Below are positions 43,050 through 53,057 of a stretch of 64,000 nt of DNA, piece by piece (position 1 is the first letter of the stretch; every line of letters starts with the position of its first letter). This DNA is from Pacificoceanicola onchidii (GTDB taxonomy: Bacteria > Pseudomonadota > Alphaproteobacteria > Rhodobacterales > Rhodobacteraceae): NCBI RefSeq assembly GCF_004804335.1, contig NZ_SRXY01000005.1, forward strand, positions 62,001-126,000, given 5' to 3'. The translations under genes and the position numbers were made by a program. Below the pieces are notes generated by a model, which was not told where the DNA came from, searched no databases, and saw nothing but the letters and a program-made list of their open reading frames with translations.

Positions 43050-44237
43050 ATGCCCAACAAATATCTCATCATAGGCGCCACGGGCGCTATCGGACATGCC
43101 TTCGCGAAGGCCCTGCAGGAGGCCGGCGAACAGGCTACGCTTCTGGTGCGAGACCGCCGAAAGGCCATTGCGCTTTTTGGCGACACGGGCGGCTTCACCA
43201 TCGTGGAGGGCGACGTGAATGATACGGCGCTTCTGAAAAGCATCGCGGAAGGGGCGGAGTATATTTTCCGCGGTGCCAACGCATCCTATGAACACTGGGC
43301 GACGGCGATGCCGATCATGACCCAAAACGTGATCGAGGCCGCCGAACATTCCGGCGCAACCGTGATCTTCCCAGGCAACAACTATAACTTTGGCCAAACC
43401 GACCAACCCATCAGTGAAATCACACCGTTCAATCCCTCGGCACCTTTGGGCAAGGTGCGAGTTGGTCTGGAAAAAATGCTGCAACGCGCGACCGATCAGG
43501 GCCGCATTCGAACTCTGGTCGTTCGGATGGCCGAGATTTGGGGGCCAAACGTCACCAACAAGCAATTTGCTCCCGTGTTTGAAAACGCGCTCAAGGGCAG
43601 GGCGATGCCGTGGCTGATCTCGACCGAACCGGCGCAGCAGTTGCTCTATGCGCCCGATGCGGGCCGGGCGATAATGGCGCTTGCGCATGAACGTGAGCGC
43701 AACGCCTATGAGGTCGTTAACATCGGTGGCACGCTTGTGCCGTCAGTACAGTCCTGGCTGGAACAGATCGCAGATGTTGCGGGCGTACCGGCAAGAACCA
43801 GCGTGGCCCCGAAGTTTATGGTGTCGGCCTTGGGACGGGTTATCCCGGTGATGCGGGAAGTGGCGTCGCTGTCCTACAAGTACGAGACGACAGTGATCTT
43901 GAATGACGCCAGGTTCCGCCGCGCGCACCCCGACTTTATGCAGACGCCGATGCGCGAGGCGATCGCCGAGACGCTTGCCTGGTTCAAGGCGCACGGGGCG
44001 GAGGCGCCCGGCAAACGCAAACTGCGCCACAAAGGCAGGATCGACGGTGCTGTCCGCTTTGCGGTGGATAACCTCGCCATCGGCGTTTTTCCGTTGATCC
44101 TCGCATTTGTCGCTACGCAACTGCCTGTACTGGAAGGCTTCCTCCCATATCTCGCTGTGGCCGCCGGAATCTACTGGACGCCGGGACTGCACAAACTGAC
44201 GAACCGGCTGCTCGCGCGTCTCACAAGCACGGCCTAG
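43050..44237 (+). CDS. NAD-dependent epimerase/atypical SDR with C-terminal membrane segment
   Basis: 395 residues. The Rossmann motif YLIIGATGAIGHAFAKAL opens the protein, followed by VVEGDVN-like VEGDVNDTALL, and a substrate region with PGNNYNFGQTDQPISE and VVRMAEIWGP. The typical Tyr-x3-Lys is not evident, as in many NAD-binding or atypical SDRs. After residue about 315 comes an extension with a hydrophobic segment (LAIGVFPLILAFVATQLPVLEGFLPYLAVAAGIYW) that should anchor the enzyme in the membrane. It converges on, and overlaps by 4 bp, the AraC gene. Substrate unknown. Confidence 0.8.
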   Translation: MPNKYLIIGATGAIGHAFAKALQEAGEQATLLVRDRRKAIALFGDTGGFTIVEGDVNDTALLKSIAEGAEYIFRGANASYEHWATAMPIMTQNVIEAAEHSGATVIFPGNNYNFGQTDQPISEITPFNPSAPLGKVRVGLEKMLQRATDQGRIRTLVVRMAEIWGPNVTNKQFAPVFENALKGRAMPWLISTEPAQQLLYAPDAGRAIMALAHERERNAYEVVNIGGTLVPSVQSWLEQIADVAGVPARTSVAPKFMVSALGRVIPVMREVASLSYKYETTVILNDARFRRAHPDFMQTPMREAIAETLAWFKAHGAEAPGKRKLRHKGRIDGAVRFAVDNLAIGVFPLILAFVATQLPVLEGFLPYLAVAAGIYWTPGLHKLTNRLLARLTSTA

Positions 44238-45238
44238 GCGTTGGCAGCGCGGAAATCGCTGGGTGTCTGACCGGTCAATTTCTTGAACGAGCGCGAAAAA
44301 ACCGACACTTCGGAATACCCAAGGAGGTAGGCAATCTCGTCATTGCCCACCTCGCCAGCCTTCAGGAATTCTTCGGCCAGATCGCGTCGAGCGTCGGTCA
44401 GAACGTTGGAATAACTGGTTTGTTCGTCGGACAGCCGTTGCTGTAATTTCCGCACGCTGACCGCCAGTTCGCCGGCGACCTTTTCGACGCTCGGTGCCTC
44501 ACCTTTCAGTCCATCCAGGATGCGTTGGCGTGTTCGGAAGGCCCAGGTATCGGCTTGCTTGAGGTTGCCCAGAGACCGTTGCACCTTGTCCTCGAACATT
44601 GCGAAGACGTCCTGACTTGCCCCGATGACCGGCTGGTCCAAAGCGGCGTTCTCGTAAATCTGGTAGCAGTCCTGCGCTCCGAAGGTGACGGGCGCTGGCG
44701 AGAAGAGGGCGTCATAGGGTGTCACATCCGAGGGGCGCTCGTACCGAAAACCGACACGTAGCGGTCTGAGGGGCTGGGGGGCATTGGCCGTTGACCAGCT
44801 CATGATTGCCGCCATGAACAGATCGACAGTATAGCGCAACGTGTCGTCCCACGGGCTCCATTGTTCGATCCGGATGCGCGTTGTGTCAGGGCCACGGTCG
44901 CAAGCCATGCCCATCGAATCCCCGATCACGCGCTGATATGCGCAGCACTTTTCGATTGCGACCCGGATCGTGGGTGCGTTCGCCATGACGTAGCCAAGTA
45001 TGCCGTTGGCTTGTGTCGGGAACCTCTGGCCGCAGACCAGTCCGATGTCGTCGCGACCGGTTGCGTTAACGATGGCTCGCCAGACGTTGCGCTCGGTCTG
45101 AAGATCGACGTAGGGCGGATCGCCTCGCATCACACCGGGTGGTGCGCCGGACGCTTTCAGAATGTCATCCATGTCAGCGCCTTCCTGAGCGGCAATGGCA
45201 ATTCTGAAAGCGATGATGTTGGAGCTGAGACGGGCCAT
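44234..45238 (-). CDS. AraC-family regulator (OruR/ArgR-like)
   Basis: The start is uncertain; ATG 45238 (MARLSSNIIAFRIAIAAQEGAD) is favoured by an AGG seven bases upstream, while ATGs at 45268 and 45292 are also open. The N-terminal half is the arabinose-binding-like domain of the OruR group (GILGYVMANAPTIRVAIEKCCAYQRVIGDS). The C-terminal AraC domain is typical (SVEKVAGELAVSVRKLQQRL; EIAYLLGYSEVSVFSRSFKKLTGQTPSDFR). It is divergent from an SRPBCC gene across 120 bp and may control it. Confidence 0.87.
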   Translation of the reverse strand: MARLSSNIIAFRIAIAAQEGADMDDILKASGAPPGVMRGDPPYVDLQTERNVWRAIVNATGRDDIGLVCGQRFPTQANGILGYVMANAPTIRVAIEKCCAYQRVIGDSMGMACDRGPDTTRIRIEQWSPWDDTLRYTVDLFMAAIMSWSTANAPQPLRPLRVGFRYERPSDVTPYDALFSPAPVTFGAQDCYQIYENAALDQPVIGASQDVFAMFEDKVQRSLGNLKQADTWAFRTRQRILDGLKGEAPSVEKVAGELAVSVRKLQQRLSDEQTSYSNVLTDARRDLAEEFLKAGEVGNDEIAYLLGYSEVSVFSRSFKKLTGQTPSDFRAANA

Positions 45239-45358
45239 TCGGCAACCTACCATTTCCGCGTGTTTCATCAAATCGCGTGCAGAACAAGTCATGCACTTTG
45301 CTTTTCGGCGGCGTCAGTAAGGGGTTCAGGGAAAACCAATAATCAGAAAGAGACTTCC

Positions 45359-45799
45359 ATGACCACCTTCACCGAAACCATCGAAATCGACGCCCCCGTC
45401 CATCAAGTTTGGGCCATACTTGCCGACGTCGGGTCCATAGCAAGTTGGAACCCCGGTCTGATCGGCTCGAAAGCCACAAACGATGTCGTCGGCGTGGGGG
45501 CGACGCGCTACTGCGATATTGACGGTCGGCAAAACCTTGACGAGGAAGTCGTCAAATTTGAACCGAAACGCAGCATCACCTTCCGCATTACCCGCTCGAC
45601 GCTGCTATTTCGCTCTGCGGATATCGCGTTCACGTTGACAGCTTACGGCCAGAGGACTGACGTTTCGGTGTCTCCGAACTACTCCTTGAAGTACGGTGTT
45701 TTGGGACGTCTCTTGGACAAGACATTTGTCGAGAAAGCATATCGGCGAGGTATGCGCGGGTTGCTCTCCGGACTGAAGGAGCAGGCGGAAAGTGTTTGA
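45359..45799 (+). CDS. SRPBCC-superfamily (polyketide-cyclase-like) protein
   Basis: 146 residues. The START/Bet-v1 fold pattern is clear: FTETIEIDAPVHQVWAILADVGSIASWNPGL at the N-terminus, then VGVGATRYCDIDG and VVKFEPKRSITFRITRS, ending with a long amphipathic helix (YRRGMRGLLSGLKEQAES). Such proteins bind hydrophobic ligands in a deep pocket. It faces the AraC gene, which may respond to the same ligand. Confidence 0.82.
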   Translation: MTTFTETIEIDAPVHQVWAILADVGSIASWNPGLIGSKATNDVVGVGATRYCDIDGRQNLDEEVVKFEPKRSITFRITRSTLLFRSADIAFTLTAYGQRTDVSVSPNYSLKYGVLGRLLDKTFVEKAYRRGMRGLLSGLKEQAESV

Positions 45800-45931
45800 C
45801 CCCGTCTACGTCACTTGAAGGATGTTGCGTCATTGCGGGACTTGAATGTCGGCTTCGCGGGGCGAAGCGGTCGCTGGCCGTTAGCAGTTCCGTTATCGAA
45901 ATTGGCCTTGAGCAGTCATTGAATTCACCTC

Positions 45932-46175
45932 TTCCCGGGCTTGATCCGGGACTTCAAGGTTAGAGCACAAGCCGCGCCTATCGACGGGCCGTGGTGCGGC
46001 GATGCAACCGTTTATCCCCTCGATTTATCCCAGCCACTGGCGCGCAAGGCTTATGCGGCTCGCTACTCCAACTCAATCGCCGTGCCGCGGGGACGGCCCG
46101 TCGATGGGCGCGGCGGCCTGCGGCCTTGGCTCCGCGCCTGGGGTGAGATGAACGGCCGCTCAAGGCCATTTGAGC
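45932..46175. repeat. Structured intergenic repeat, copy 2
   Basis: Matches 618-862 over about 245 bp. The inverted arms ATCGACGGGCCGT (45980-45992) and ACGGCCCGTCGAT (46093-46105) are retained and the spacer is again exactly 100 bp, although its sequence has diverged in the middle. The nested GGCGCGG/CCGCGCC hairpin follows the second arm, as in copy 1, with a different loop. Confidence 0.7.
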
Positions 46176-46580
46176 CTGCTTTGTCCGAACCCGCACTGGG
46201 CACTCTTAGGGCTCTTTGTAGACCTCGTCTGTGGGCTATCCTAGAGTTGGCTTTGGCGTCGATCCATTTTCTCTAAGGTTGTGAAACCGCGTGACCAACC
46301 CCAAGCTGGCGGTAAACGGCAGCTCGATCTTTTGGGTCACGGCTTTCTTGAACTGGCCAGCAGTACAGCCCGACAGCCCATGCGCGGGATCCGCTTCGCG
46401 TCACACCAACTGAAAAACGCGGGGCGTTCTCGATCTTGAAATTTGGACCTTCGCAGTCGTCACGTGCCTTCATTTGCCATGCAGCGTATGACCAATGGGA
46501 CGGTTTCTTGGATCTCGTTTCACCAAACACATTTGAAAGCCACCAACGCACTGTGCTGAAACATCAGTATTCATCGCTCT
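46176..46580. other. Intergenic region, no gene seen
   Basis: About 400 bp between repeat copy 2 and the end of the Na/Pi-cotransporter-like gene. A minus-strand open frame (46273-46551) rich in Arg, Trp and Ser has no recognisable domain and is not supported. Confidence 0.45.
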
Positions 46581-48230
46581 TCATTTTCCGCTTTCAGAAA
46601 GCCTGCTCGACAGGAGGTCGCCGGTCTCAGTCAGGATAGGATAACCAGCCATCGCAAATGCTGTGTTCACCTGTTTCAAAACACGGAGCGTTTCTTGATG
46701 AATAGTGCTGGTTTCGATGCTTTCGGCGAGGCCTTCTCGCAATCGCCCTAGGTGCCTTCGCTGTAGAGACTGCTCCAACCCGCGCATATTTTCTTTCTGG
46801 GCGACCAGTTCACGGGCGTCATCAGGGTTTTCCTTCATCATGACATTCAGCGAAAGTTGAACGTTGGCCAAAACACGATCGTGAAAGTCACCGATTTCCT
46901 TTCGCCCATCGGGTGAGAAGCTCAGCCCCTCAAGCTCCAGTCGTTGCGCGAGGCTTAGCAAGTTGCGCACAAGCAGATCAGACGCGGCTTCCAGCCCGGC
47001 GGCGAGGAGGGACAGATTCATCGCACCTTTCACCACGCCCTCATCCAGTTCGCGGCGGTTCAGATCCGCGAGATACAATTTGATCTCTTGATGAGCCTGA
47101 CGCACGGCCGCGTCGCTGGCGCGTGTTTGCGCAGCGGCGGCATCGTCCCAGGCATCATAGAGCCCGCTGGAACGGATCAGCATCGCCTCGATCCGCTCTC
47201 CTATCCGAATAATCTCACGCGAAGCGCAGAATAACGCTCGGGTCGGGACGTCCAATGCACCAGGGTCAAGGGCAGATGGTATCTGGTTTGCGTCTTCCGT
47301 GCTTTTGTCAGCCACAAAGCTTTCGGAAATTCTGGTGATTTGCGCGACAAAGGGCAGGGCGACAACACATAGAAGTGCATTGAAAGCCATGTGCAGGTTG
47401 ATGGCTTGGGTTGCTCCTGTTGGTCCGAGCCAGGTCAGATGTGTAGAAAACGTGCCAAGGGCGACCAGAAGAAGCGCAGCACCGCCGCCGCGCAGCACGA
47501 GGTTGGCAACAACCATCCGTCGCGTTTCGGGAGGTGCAGTAAAGGTGAGCACATAGGCAATCATGGACCCGCCCAGATTGGCCCCAAGTACCATTGCCAT
47601 TGCTGCAGGCGCCGGAAGTGCACCCTGTGAGACCATCGTGACGAAGAATAGCACTGCCGCGACACTGGAATGCACCAGCCACGCAAAGAACGCTCCCAAT
47701 GCAAAAGCCGCAAACAGGTCCGTTTCAAGATAACTGAGGACATTTAGCGCACCTTCGCTTTCCAAAAGCGGAGAAGTGGCTGCCCGAAGCATGTCGAGCG
47801 AGACGAAGATCAACGCCAGCCCAATAAGGATACGCCCGCTTTGCCGAACACGTCGCGCGCGGCCGCGTAGGAACAAGGCTACACCGCTGACCAACAAAAC
47901 GGGGATCAACCAGGTTTGCCGCACCAATAATACCTGGGCAACGACGGCTGAACCTAGATCGGCGCCCAGCAAAATCGCGAGCCCAACGGCCGTGGTGACG
48001 GCACCGGTGGCGGCAAAATTGGACACCAGAATGGCGACCGCAGTAGAGCTTTGCAGCATCATGGCAGACGCCATTCCCGTACCTGCGGCGAGTAGCCGGT
48101 TATGCGCGGATCGTCTTAACCAAAGACGCAACTGGACCATAAACGCACGTTCCACACCGGTTCGAACCAACCGAACCGCCCAGATCAGCAAGGCCGCGGC
48201 ACCCGCGATGTTGATCAGAAACTCGATCAA
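46581..48230 (-). CDS. Na/Pi-cotransporter-family protein with PhoU-like domain
   Basis: 549 residues. The first 300 are membrane-embedded and carry the two inverted NptA/YjbB repeats, marked by QSSTAVAILVSNFAATGAV and HSSVAAVLFFVTMVSQGALP (the Q/H-S-S-T/V signatures), plus LGADLGS and LGANLGG. The rest is a helical PhoU-like domain (ASREIIRIGERIEAML, LLSLAQRLELEGLSF). E. coli YjbB exports phosphate; PhoU domains link transport to phosphate status. GGAGG precedes the start, 69 bp after the HAD gene, with no terminator between. It is therefore probably the last gene of the ugp operon and could export the phosphate that operon releases. Confidence 0.85.
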   Translation of the reverse strand: MIEFLINIAGAAALLIWAVRLVRTGVERAFMVQLRLWLRRSAHNRLLAAGTGMASAMMLQSSTAVAILVSNFAATGAVTTAVGLAILLGADLGSAVVAQVLLVRQTWLIPVLLVSGVALFLRGRARRVRQSGRILIGLALIFVSLDMLRAATSPLLESEGALNVLSYLETDLFAAFALGAFFAWLVHSSVAAVLFFVTMVSQGALPAPAAMAMVLGANLGGSMIAYVLTFTAPPETRRMVVANLVLRGGGAALLLVALGTFSTHLTWLGPTGATQAINLHMAFNALLCVVALPFVAQITRISESFVADKSTEDANQIPSALDPGALDVPTRALFCASREIIRIGERIEAMLIRSSGLYDAWDDAAAAQTRASDAAVRQAHQEIKLYLADLNRRELDEGVVKGAMNLSLLAAGLEAASDLLVRNLLSLAQRLELEGLSFSPDGRKEIGDFHDRVLANVQLSLNVMMKENPDDARELVAQKENMRGLEQSLQRRHLGRLREGLAESIETSTIHQETLRVLKQVNTAFAMAGYPILTETGDLLSSRLSESGK

Positions 48231-48299
48231 TTCTGTTTACGCCTCCATTTGAGTTCGAGCGCCCATTGGCAAATGCAGGGGCACCGAATTTGGCAAATT

Positions 48300-49214
48300 T
48301 TAAGTTGTAGGAACGATCCATGTCGGTCGGATTCCTGACCGCTCAATGAATTGCTGAACGTCCAGCCCACGAAAAAGCCCGTGATCCGTAATCAGGACCG
48401 AACCGACGCCCGAAGCCGCACCCCCAAGAATGTCGGTGTGCAGGGTGTCGCCAACCATCGCGATGCGGCGGCGCGGTATGCCCGGCATTTTGGCAATCGC
48501 GGCCTCGAACGCGTCCAGATAGGGTTTGCCGAAAAAGAGAGGGGTCACGGAGGTCGCATCCATCAGCGCATGCGCAAAAGTACCCGGTTCGATGGTCAGA
48601 CCCTCCTCACGCGGGGCGACGAGGTCCGGATTGGCAACCACAACGGGTCTGGGATTTTCGCGCAGCGCAGCGATCAGGCGTTGGGTGTCCTGATCCGTCC
48701 ACCGGATACTGGAGAGCAACAGGAACCCGCCTGCGGTTTGGTACAGATCGGGATCGTCCAGCAATTGCCCGAACGTGTGCGGTGTGTCGTCGAACCTGTC
48801 ATCTGCCGCGGCCCCGGCGGCCCAAAGCAGGCCCGACGCCAAAGGCGGCAAGTTCGCAAGAGCGAGATCGCGGCTGGAAATGACTTCGTCGGGCTGAAAA
48901 TCAAACCCAAGCCGGTGATATTTGGCGAGGATCTGGGATCGCGTATAGCTGGCCGCGTTGGTCAGAACGATCAGCTTTTTGCCCATCGCGCGCAGCTGCT
49001 CCATGCGGTCAACGGCGCCTTCGATGGCCGTTTCCCCACGGTTGAGCACGCCAAACGCATCCAGAATGAACCCATCAAAATGTGCCGCAACCTCGGCCAG
49101 ATTTGCCGCATGACCGGGTGTTCCGTCAAAGTCGGCCTGTGGCAGTCGGGGACGGATCGTTTCGTAACGCTCAAAGGCCCATTCCGGCCCGATTTGCGCG
49201 TCGTGAGAATACAT
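48300..49214 (-). CDS. HAD-superfamily IIA phosphatase
   Basis: 304 residues. HAD motif I is modified to GFILDAFGVLNRGE, as in subclass IIA, followed by motif II LTNAASYTR, the lysine motif GKPYLDAFEAA and motif IV MVGDTLHTDILGGAASGV. The NagD-like cap lies between motifs II and III. IIA enzymes dephosphorylate small metabolites, including glycerol-3-phosphate (mycobacterial Rv1692 type). The gene follows ugpQ by 33 bp, so dephosphorylation of the glycerol-3-phosphate released by UgpQ is a reasonable inference. Confidence 0.85.
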   Translation of the reverse strand: MYSHDAQIGPEWAFERYETIRPRLPQADFDGTPGHAANLAEVAAHFDGFILDAFGVLNRGETAIEGAVDRMEQLRAMGKKLIVLTNAASYTRSQILAKYHRLGFDFQPDEVISSRDLALANLPPLASGLLWAAGAAADDRFDDTPHTFGQLLDDPDLYQTAGGFLLLSSIRWTDQDTQRLIAALRENPRPVVVANPDLVAPREEGLTIEPGTFAHALMDATSVTPLFFGKPYLDAFEAAIAKMPGIPRRRIAMVGDTLHTDILGGAASGVGSVLITDHGLFRGLDVQQFIERSGIRPTWIVPTT

Positions 49215-49247
49215 TATGCTCTTGGCTCCTAACGGGAACGGGTAGCC

Positions 49248-50183
49248 TTACCAGGTCAGTCCACGCGACAATAAAATCCGCTGAGCCCGGCCCGGATAGT
49301 CCGTGATGATCCCATCCACACCCGCGTCGATCATGGCGTTGATGTCGTCCGTCTCATTCACGGTCCAGGTTTCCACCAAAAGCCCCAGCTCATGGGCCTC
49401 GGCCACAAGTTCCGGCGTGACATCCATGAAATACGGGCACCACAGGCTGCCGCCTGCATTGGCGACAGCCTGAGGGATTGAAACACCCAGCACATCAAAA
49501 TCAGGGGCGACGGACTTTTGGGAATCCTCGCCGGGATCATCGTCATTTTCAGGCAGTTGCGACAGGTATGATCGTGGGATGTCACAGGCCAAACGGGCGC
49601 ATTCTTCAAGAAGTGACCAGTCAAAACTGTGCAGGATGGTGCGCTGCTCCAACCCTCTGGAGCGCACTTCCTCGATGACTTCATGCACGATCTCGAGGGG
49701 GTTGCCGCGCTGATCCGGCAAGGCTGGTTCCGATTTCATCTCAAGCAACAGCAGGAGGTCCCGACCTTCCGGCTGAAGTGCGAAATCCAGCAGCTCGGCG
49801 AGGCAGGGGACCTGGACACCCGACATGAAAACCTGGTCCGGAAAACGTTTGCCGTACACCGTGCTCCCATCGAGCCCGCCAACGTCGAACTGCTTTACTT
49901 CGGTCAGGGAAAGGTCCGAGACCTTCAATTCGGCACCTGTCAACCAGTTCCCATCGGATCCCCGCGTTGCAGCATTCAGCAGATGGTGATTATGCGTAAT
50001 GATCGGAGTTCGGTCGCGCGTCAGAACGACATCGAACTCCATCGCCCGCACCCCGACCTTCAGAGTAAAGGCAAACCCTTCCATCGTATTTTCCGGCATC
50101 ACGCCACGGGCCCCCCGGTGGCCGATCAGGCGAACGACACCCGGTGCACCGCGAAAACCGTCGAGTTGAGGGAAATCCGTCAT
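49248..50183 (-). CDS. ugpQ: Cytosolic glycerophosphodiester phosphodiesterase
   Basis: 311 residues, no signal peptide. GDPD signatures: [20 protein letters not shown] with catalytic His and Glu, [22 protein letters not shown] with metal-binding Glu/Asp and second His, LLLLEMKSE, and the late strand [11 protein letters not shown]. It hydrolyses glycerophosphodiesters entering through UgpABCE to glycerol-3-phosphate and an alcohol. The start overlaps the ugpC stop by ATGA, so the two are translationally coupled. Confidence 0.9.
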   Translation of the reverse strand: MTDFPQLDGFRGAPGVVRLIGHRGARGVMPENTMEGFAFTLKVGVRAMEFDVVLTRDRTPIITHNHHLLNAATRGSDGNWLTGAELKVSDLSLTEVKQFDVGGLDGSTVYGKRFPDQVFMSGVQVPCLAELLDFALQPEGRDLLLLLEMKSEPALPDQRGNPLEIVHEVIEEVRSRGLEQRTILHSFDWSLLEECARLACDIPRSYLSQLPENDDDPGEDSQKSVAPDFDVLGVSIPQAVANAGGSLWCPYFMDVTPELVAEAHELGLLVETWTVNETDDINAMIDAGVDGIITDYPGRAQRILLSRGLTW

Positions 50184-51235
50184 TCTTCGATCCGTTTACC
50201 CGAAGTGGAATCGAAAATGTGCAAATCGCTTGCGGACGCCTTGAAGCTCATCACGGAACCCGCTTCTGCGGTGACATGACCGGGCAGGCTGGCGACCACA
50301 TCGGTGTCGGTCCCTTCTAGAACACCATGCACAAGCGTGTTGGCGCCCAGTTGCTCGAACATCTGGGCCGAGATGCGGACAGGTCCGTTTTCATCGCGCA
50401 CAAGATGTTCGGGACGAATGCCCAGAGTGACCGATCCGCTGGCATGAGCTGCACCGGACACCGTTGCACCATTGCCAAGTGTCAGGGTTCCGCTATTCGC
50501 GGTCGCAGGCAGGAAATTCATCGACGGACTGCCGATAAAACCAGCCACAAACAAAGTCGCGGGACGATCGTAAAGCTCGATCGGGGTGCCGAACTGTTCG
50601 ACATAACCTCCGTTCAGCACCATGAGCCGGTCGCCGAGGGTCATCGCTTCGACCTGATCGTGGGTCACATAGATCGAGGTCACGCCCAGTCGTTTTTGCA
50701 GCTTGCGGATCTCAAGCCGCATCTGCACGCGCAGCTTCGCGTCGAGGTTCGACAAGGGTTCGTCAAACAGGAATACCTGCGGGTTGCGCACAATCGCGCG
50801 CCCCATTGCAACACGCTGCCGCTGGCCACCCGAAAGCTGGCGCGGCTTGCGGTCCAGATATTGCCCGATCTCCAGAATGTCCGCGGCTTCCTGCACGCGC
50901 CGGTCGATCTCATCTTTTGCGAATTTCCGGATTTTCAGACCATACGCCATGTTCTCGCGAACCGACATATGCGGGTAGAGCGCGTAGTTCTGGAACACCA
51001 TTGCGATGTCGCGGTCAGCGGGTTCCAGGTCATTGACCACCTTGTCTCCGATACTGATGTCGCCGGATGTAACCCTTTCCAGCCCCGCAACCATACGCAG
51101 CAGCGTGGACTTGCCGCAGCCCGAAGGCCCAACGATGACGACGAACTCACCGTCATGGATGTCACCTTCGATGTGGTGCAGCACCTCGACATCGCCATAG
51201 GCTTTCACGAGGTCTGTCATAGTGATGGATGCCAT
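50180..51235 (-). CDS. ugpC: sn-glycerol-3-phosphate ABC transporter ATP-binding protein
   Basis: 351 residues. Walker [19 protein letters not shown]-loop [22 protein letters not shown], signature [16 protein letters not shown], Walker [21 protein letters not shown] and switch [14 protein letters not shown] are all present. A C-terminal TOBE-type domain follows ([28 protein letters not shown]). This is the MalK/UgpC subfamily. It energises UgpAE. It follows ugpE by 14 bp and overlaps ugpQ. Confidence 0.93.
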   Translation of the reverse strand: MASITMTDLVKAYGDVEVLHHIEGDIHDGEFVVIVGPSGCGKSTLLRMVAGLERVTSGDISIGDKVVNDLEPADRDIAMVFQNYALYPHMSVRENMAYGLKIRKFAKDEIDRRVQEAADILEIGQYLDRKPRQLSGGQRQRVAMGRAIVRNPQVFLFDEPLSNLDAKLRVQMRLEIRKLQKRLGVTSIYVTHDQVEAMTLGDRLMVLNGGYVEQFGTPIELYDRPATLFVAGFIGSPSMNFLPATANSGTLTLGNGATVSGAAHASGSVTLGIRPEHLVRDENGPVRISAQMFEQLGANTLVHGVLEGTDTDVVASLPGHVTAEAGSVMSFKASASDLHIFDSTSGKRIEE

Positions 51236-51249
51236 TTTGTGCGCCCCGT

Positions 51250-52101
51250 TTATTTATCTGTTTCAGTCAGGCCCTGCACAAAGAGCCGTTGCATTGCGAC
51301 CACCACGAAGACCGGCGGGATCATGGCCAGCAGTGCGGTCATCATGATGATGTTCCACTGTGGCGATTGCTCCGCAGCCTCAAGCATCTGCTTGATGCTC
51401 ATAACGATGGTGGTCATGTCGGTTTCGGTCGTGATCAGAAGCGGCCAGAGATACTGGTTCCAGCCATAGATAAAGAGGATCACGAAGAGTGCCGCGATAT
51501 TGGTCCGGCTCAGCGGGATTAGAATGTCCCAGAAGAACCGCAAGGGACCAGCGCCGTCGATACGCGCGCTTTCAAGCATCTCGTCAGGAATGGTCAGAAA
51601 CACCTGACGGAACATGAACGTCGCCGTGGCCGACGCAATCAGCGGGATCGACAGGCCCCAATAGCTGTTGAGCATGCCCAGATCCGCCACCACTTCGAAC
51701 GTCGGCAGGATGCGCACTTCGACCGGCAACATCAGGGTGATGAAAATCAACCAGAAAAAGCCCATGCGGAACGGGAACTTGAAGTAGACGATGGCAAAGG
51801 CGGACAAGAGCGAAATCGCGATTTTGCCGAATGAGATCATCAGCGCCATCATCAGAGAGTTAATCAGCATGCGCCAGACCGGTGCACTTTCAGTGCCCGA
51901 AAGGCCGCCGCCGAATAGCGTCTGTTTGAAATTCTCCCAGAAATAGCCACCGGGCAGCATCGGGATCGGCGCCTGTGTCATGCGGACCGGATCATGGGTC
52001 GATGCAACGAAGGTGATCCAGATCGGCAGGGCGACGATGATGACACCGAAAATCAGCACTGCATGGCTGACCATGTTGAGGATTGGGCGGTTCTCGATCA
52101 T
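51250..52101 (-). CDS. ugpE: sn-glycerol-3-phosphate ABC transporter permease
   Basis: 283 residues with six spans ([21 protein letters not shown] at the N-terminus; [42 protein letters not shown]). The EAA loop is [29 protein letters not shown]. The stretch NPxxxxxWP variant [13 protein letters not shown] near the end is typical of MalG/UgpE permeases. Its start codon shares a base with the ugpA stop (TGATG). Confidence 0.92.
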   Translation of the reverse strand: MIENRPILNMVSHAVLIFGVIIVALPIWITFVASTHDPVRMTQAPIPMLPGGYFWENFKQTLFGGGLSGTESAPVWRMLINSLMMALMISFGKIAISLLSAFAIVYFKFPFRMGFFWLIFITLMLPVEVRILPTFEVVADLGMLNSYWGLSIPLIASATATFMFRQVFLTIPDEMLESARIDGAGPLRFFWDILIPLSRTNIAALFVILFIYGWNQYLWPLLITTETDMTTIVMSIKQMLEAAEQSPQWNIIMMTALLAMIPPVFVVVAMQRLFVQGLTETDK

Positions 52102-52982
52102 CAGTATTCCACCTTTCTTTCAACATAGCGGAACTGAACGACGGTCATGGCAATGACGAGGACCATCAGGATCACCGACTGTGCCGCAGATCCACCGAGG
52201 TCGAGACCGACAAAACCATCGTTGTAAACTTTGTAGACAAGGATCGTTGTCGCGTTTGCGGGACCGCCTTGGGTCACGGCGTGGATGATGCCGAACGTAT
52301 CGAAGAAGGCGTAGACCGCGTTGATGACCAGCAGGAAGAAGGTGGTGGGCGACACCAGTGGGAATATGTGATCCCAGAAGCGGCGTATCGGACCCGCCCC
52401 GTCAATTGCAGCAGCTTCGATCAGCGACCGTGGGATCGACTGCATCGCGGCAAGATAGAACAAGAAGTTATAGGCGATCTGTTTCCAAGCCGCGGCAAAG
52501 ACAACCAGCGCCATAGCCTGAGATCCGTTGAGGTAATGGTTCCAGTCGACACCGACAAACTCAAGAATATAGGGGAAAATCCCCAGGGTTGGGTTGAACA
52601 TAAACACCCAGAGCGCACCCGCCAGAACCGGCGCAACAGCATATGGCCAGATCAGCAAGGTGCGATAGGTCGTTGCCCCCCGAACGATGCGGTCCGCGAA
52701 ACCTGCCAGCACAAGCGCTGCAGACATAGACAAGACAGCAACGCAAACCGAGAAAAAGATCGTGCGGCCAAAACTGCCAAGATATTGTTCGTCACCAGCG
52801 AGATAGGTGAAGTTTTCGAACCAGACAAATTCAGTCGAAATTCCAAACGCGTCTTCGATCAAGAAGGACTGGTAGACAGCTTGGCTGGCCGGCCAGACAA
52901 AAAAGACCAGCGTAATGATCACCTGCGGCGCCACAAGAAGATAAGGCAGCAGAGACGTCGGAAAATGGACGCGCTTTAGCAT
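52101..52982 (-). CDS. ugpA: sn-glycerol-3-phosphate ABC transporter permease
   Basis: 293 residues. Typical UgpA/MalF-type topology with [21 protein letters not shown] at the N-terminus, a periplasmic loop ([21 protein letters not shown]), and the EAA loop [57 protein letters not shown] near the C-terminus is the conserved UgpA end. It partners UgpE. It lies 75 bp after ugpB and overlaps ugpE by one base. Confidence 0.92.
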   Translation of the reverse strand: MLKRVHFPTSLLPYLLVAPQVIITLVFFVWPASQAVYQSFLIEDAFGISTEFVWFENFTYLAGDEQYLGSFGRTIFFSVCVAVLSMSAALVLAGFADRIVRGATTYRTLLIWPYAVAPVLAGALWVFMFNPTLGIFPYILEFVGVDWNHYLNGSQAMALVVFAAAWKQIAYNFLFYLAAMQSIPRSLIEAAAIDGAGPIRRFWDHIFPLVSPTTFFLLVINAVYAFFDTFGIIHAVTQGGPANATTILVYKVYNDGFVGLDLGGSAAQSVILMVLVIAMTVVQFRYVERKVEY

Positions 52983-53057
52983 TTGAACATCGCAATTTGT
53001 TTGGAGAGCGGAAACGAACTGGCAGCTCCGCGTAGGGAACCGCCAGCGCGGGAGAGT

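Noticed and set aside
46273-46551. Minus-strand open frame of 92 codons before the Na/Pi gene
   Set aside because: Atypical composition, no ribosome-binding site or family resemblance.
50327-51469. Plus-strand open frame (380 codons) opposite ugpC
   Set aside because: ugpC has all ABC motifs; the opposite frame has none and no ribosome-binding site.
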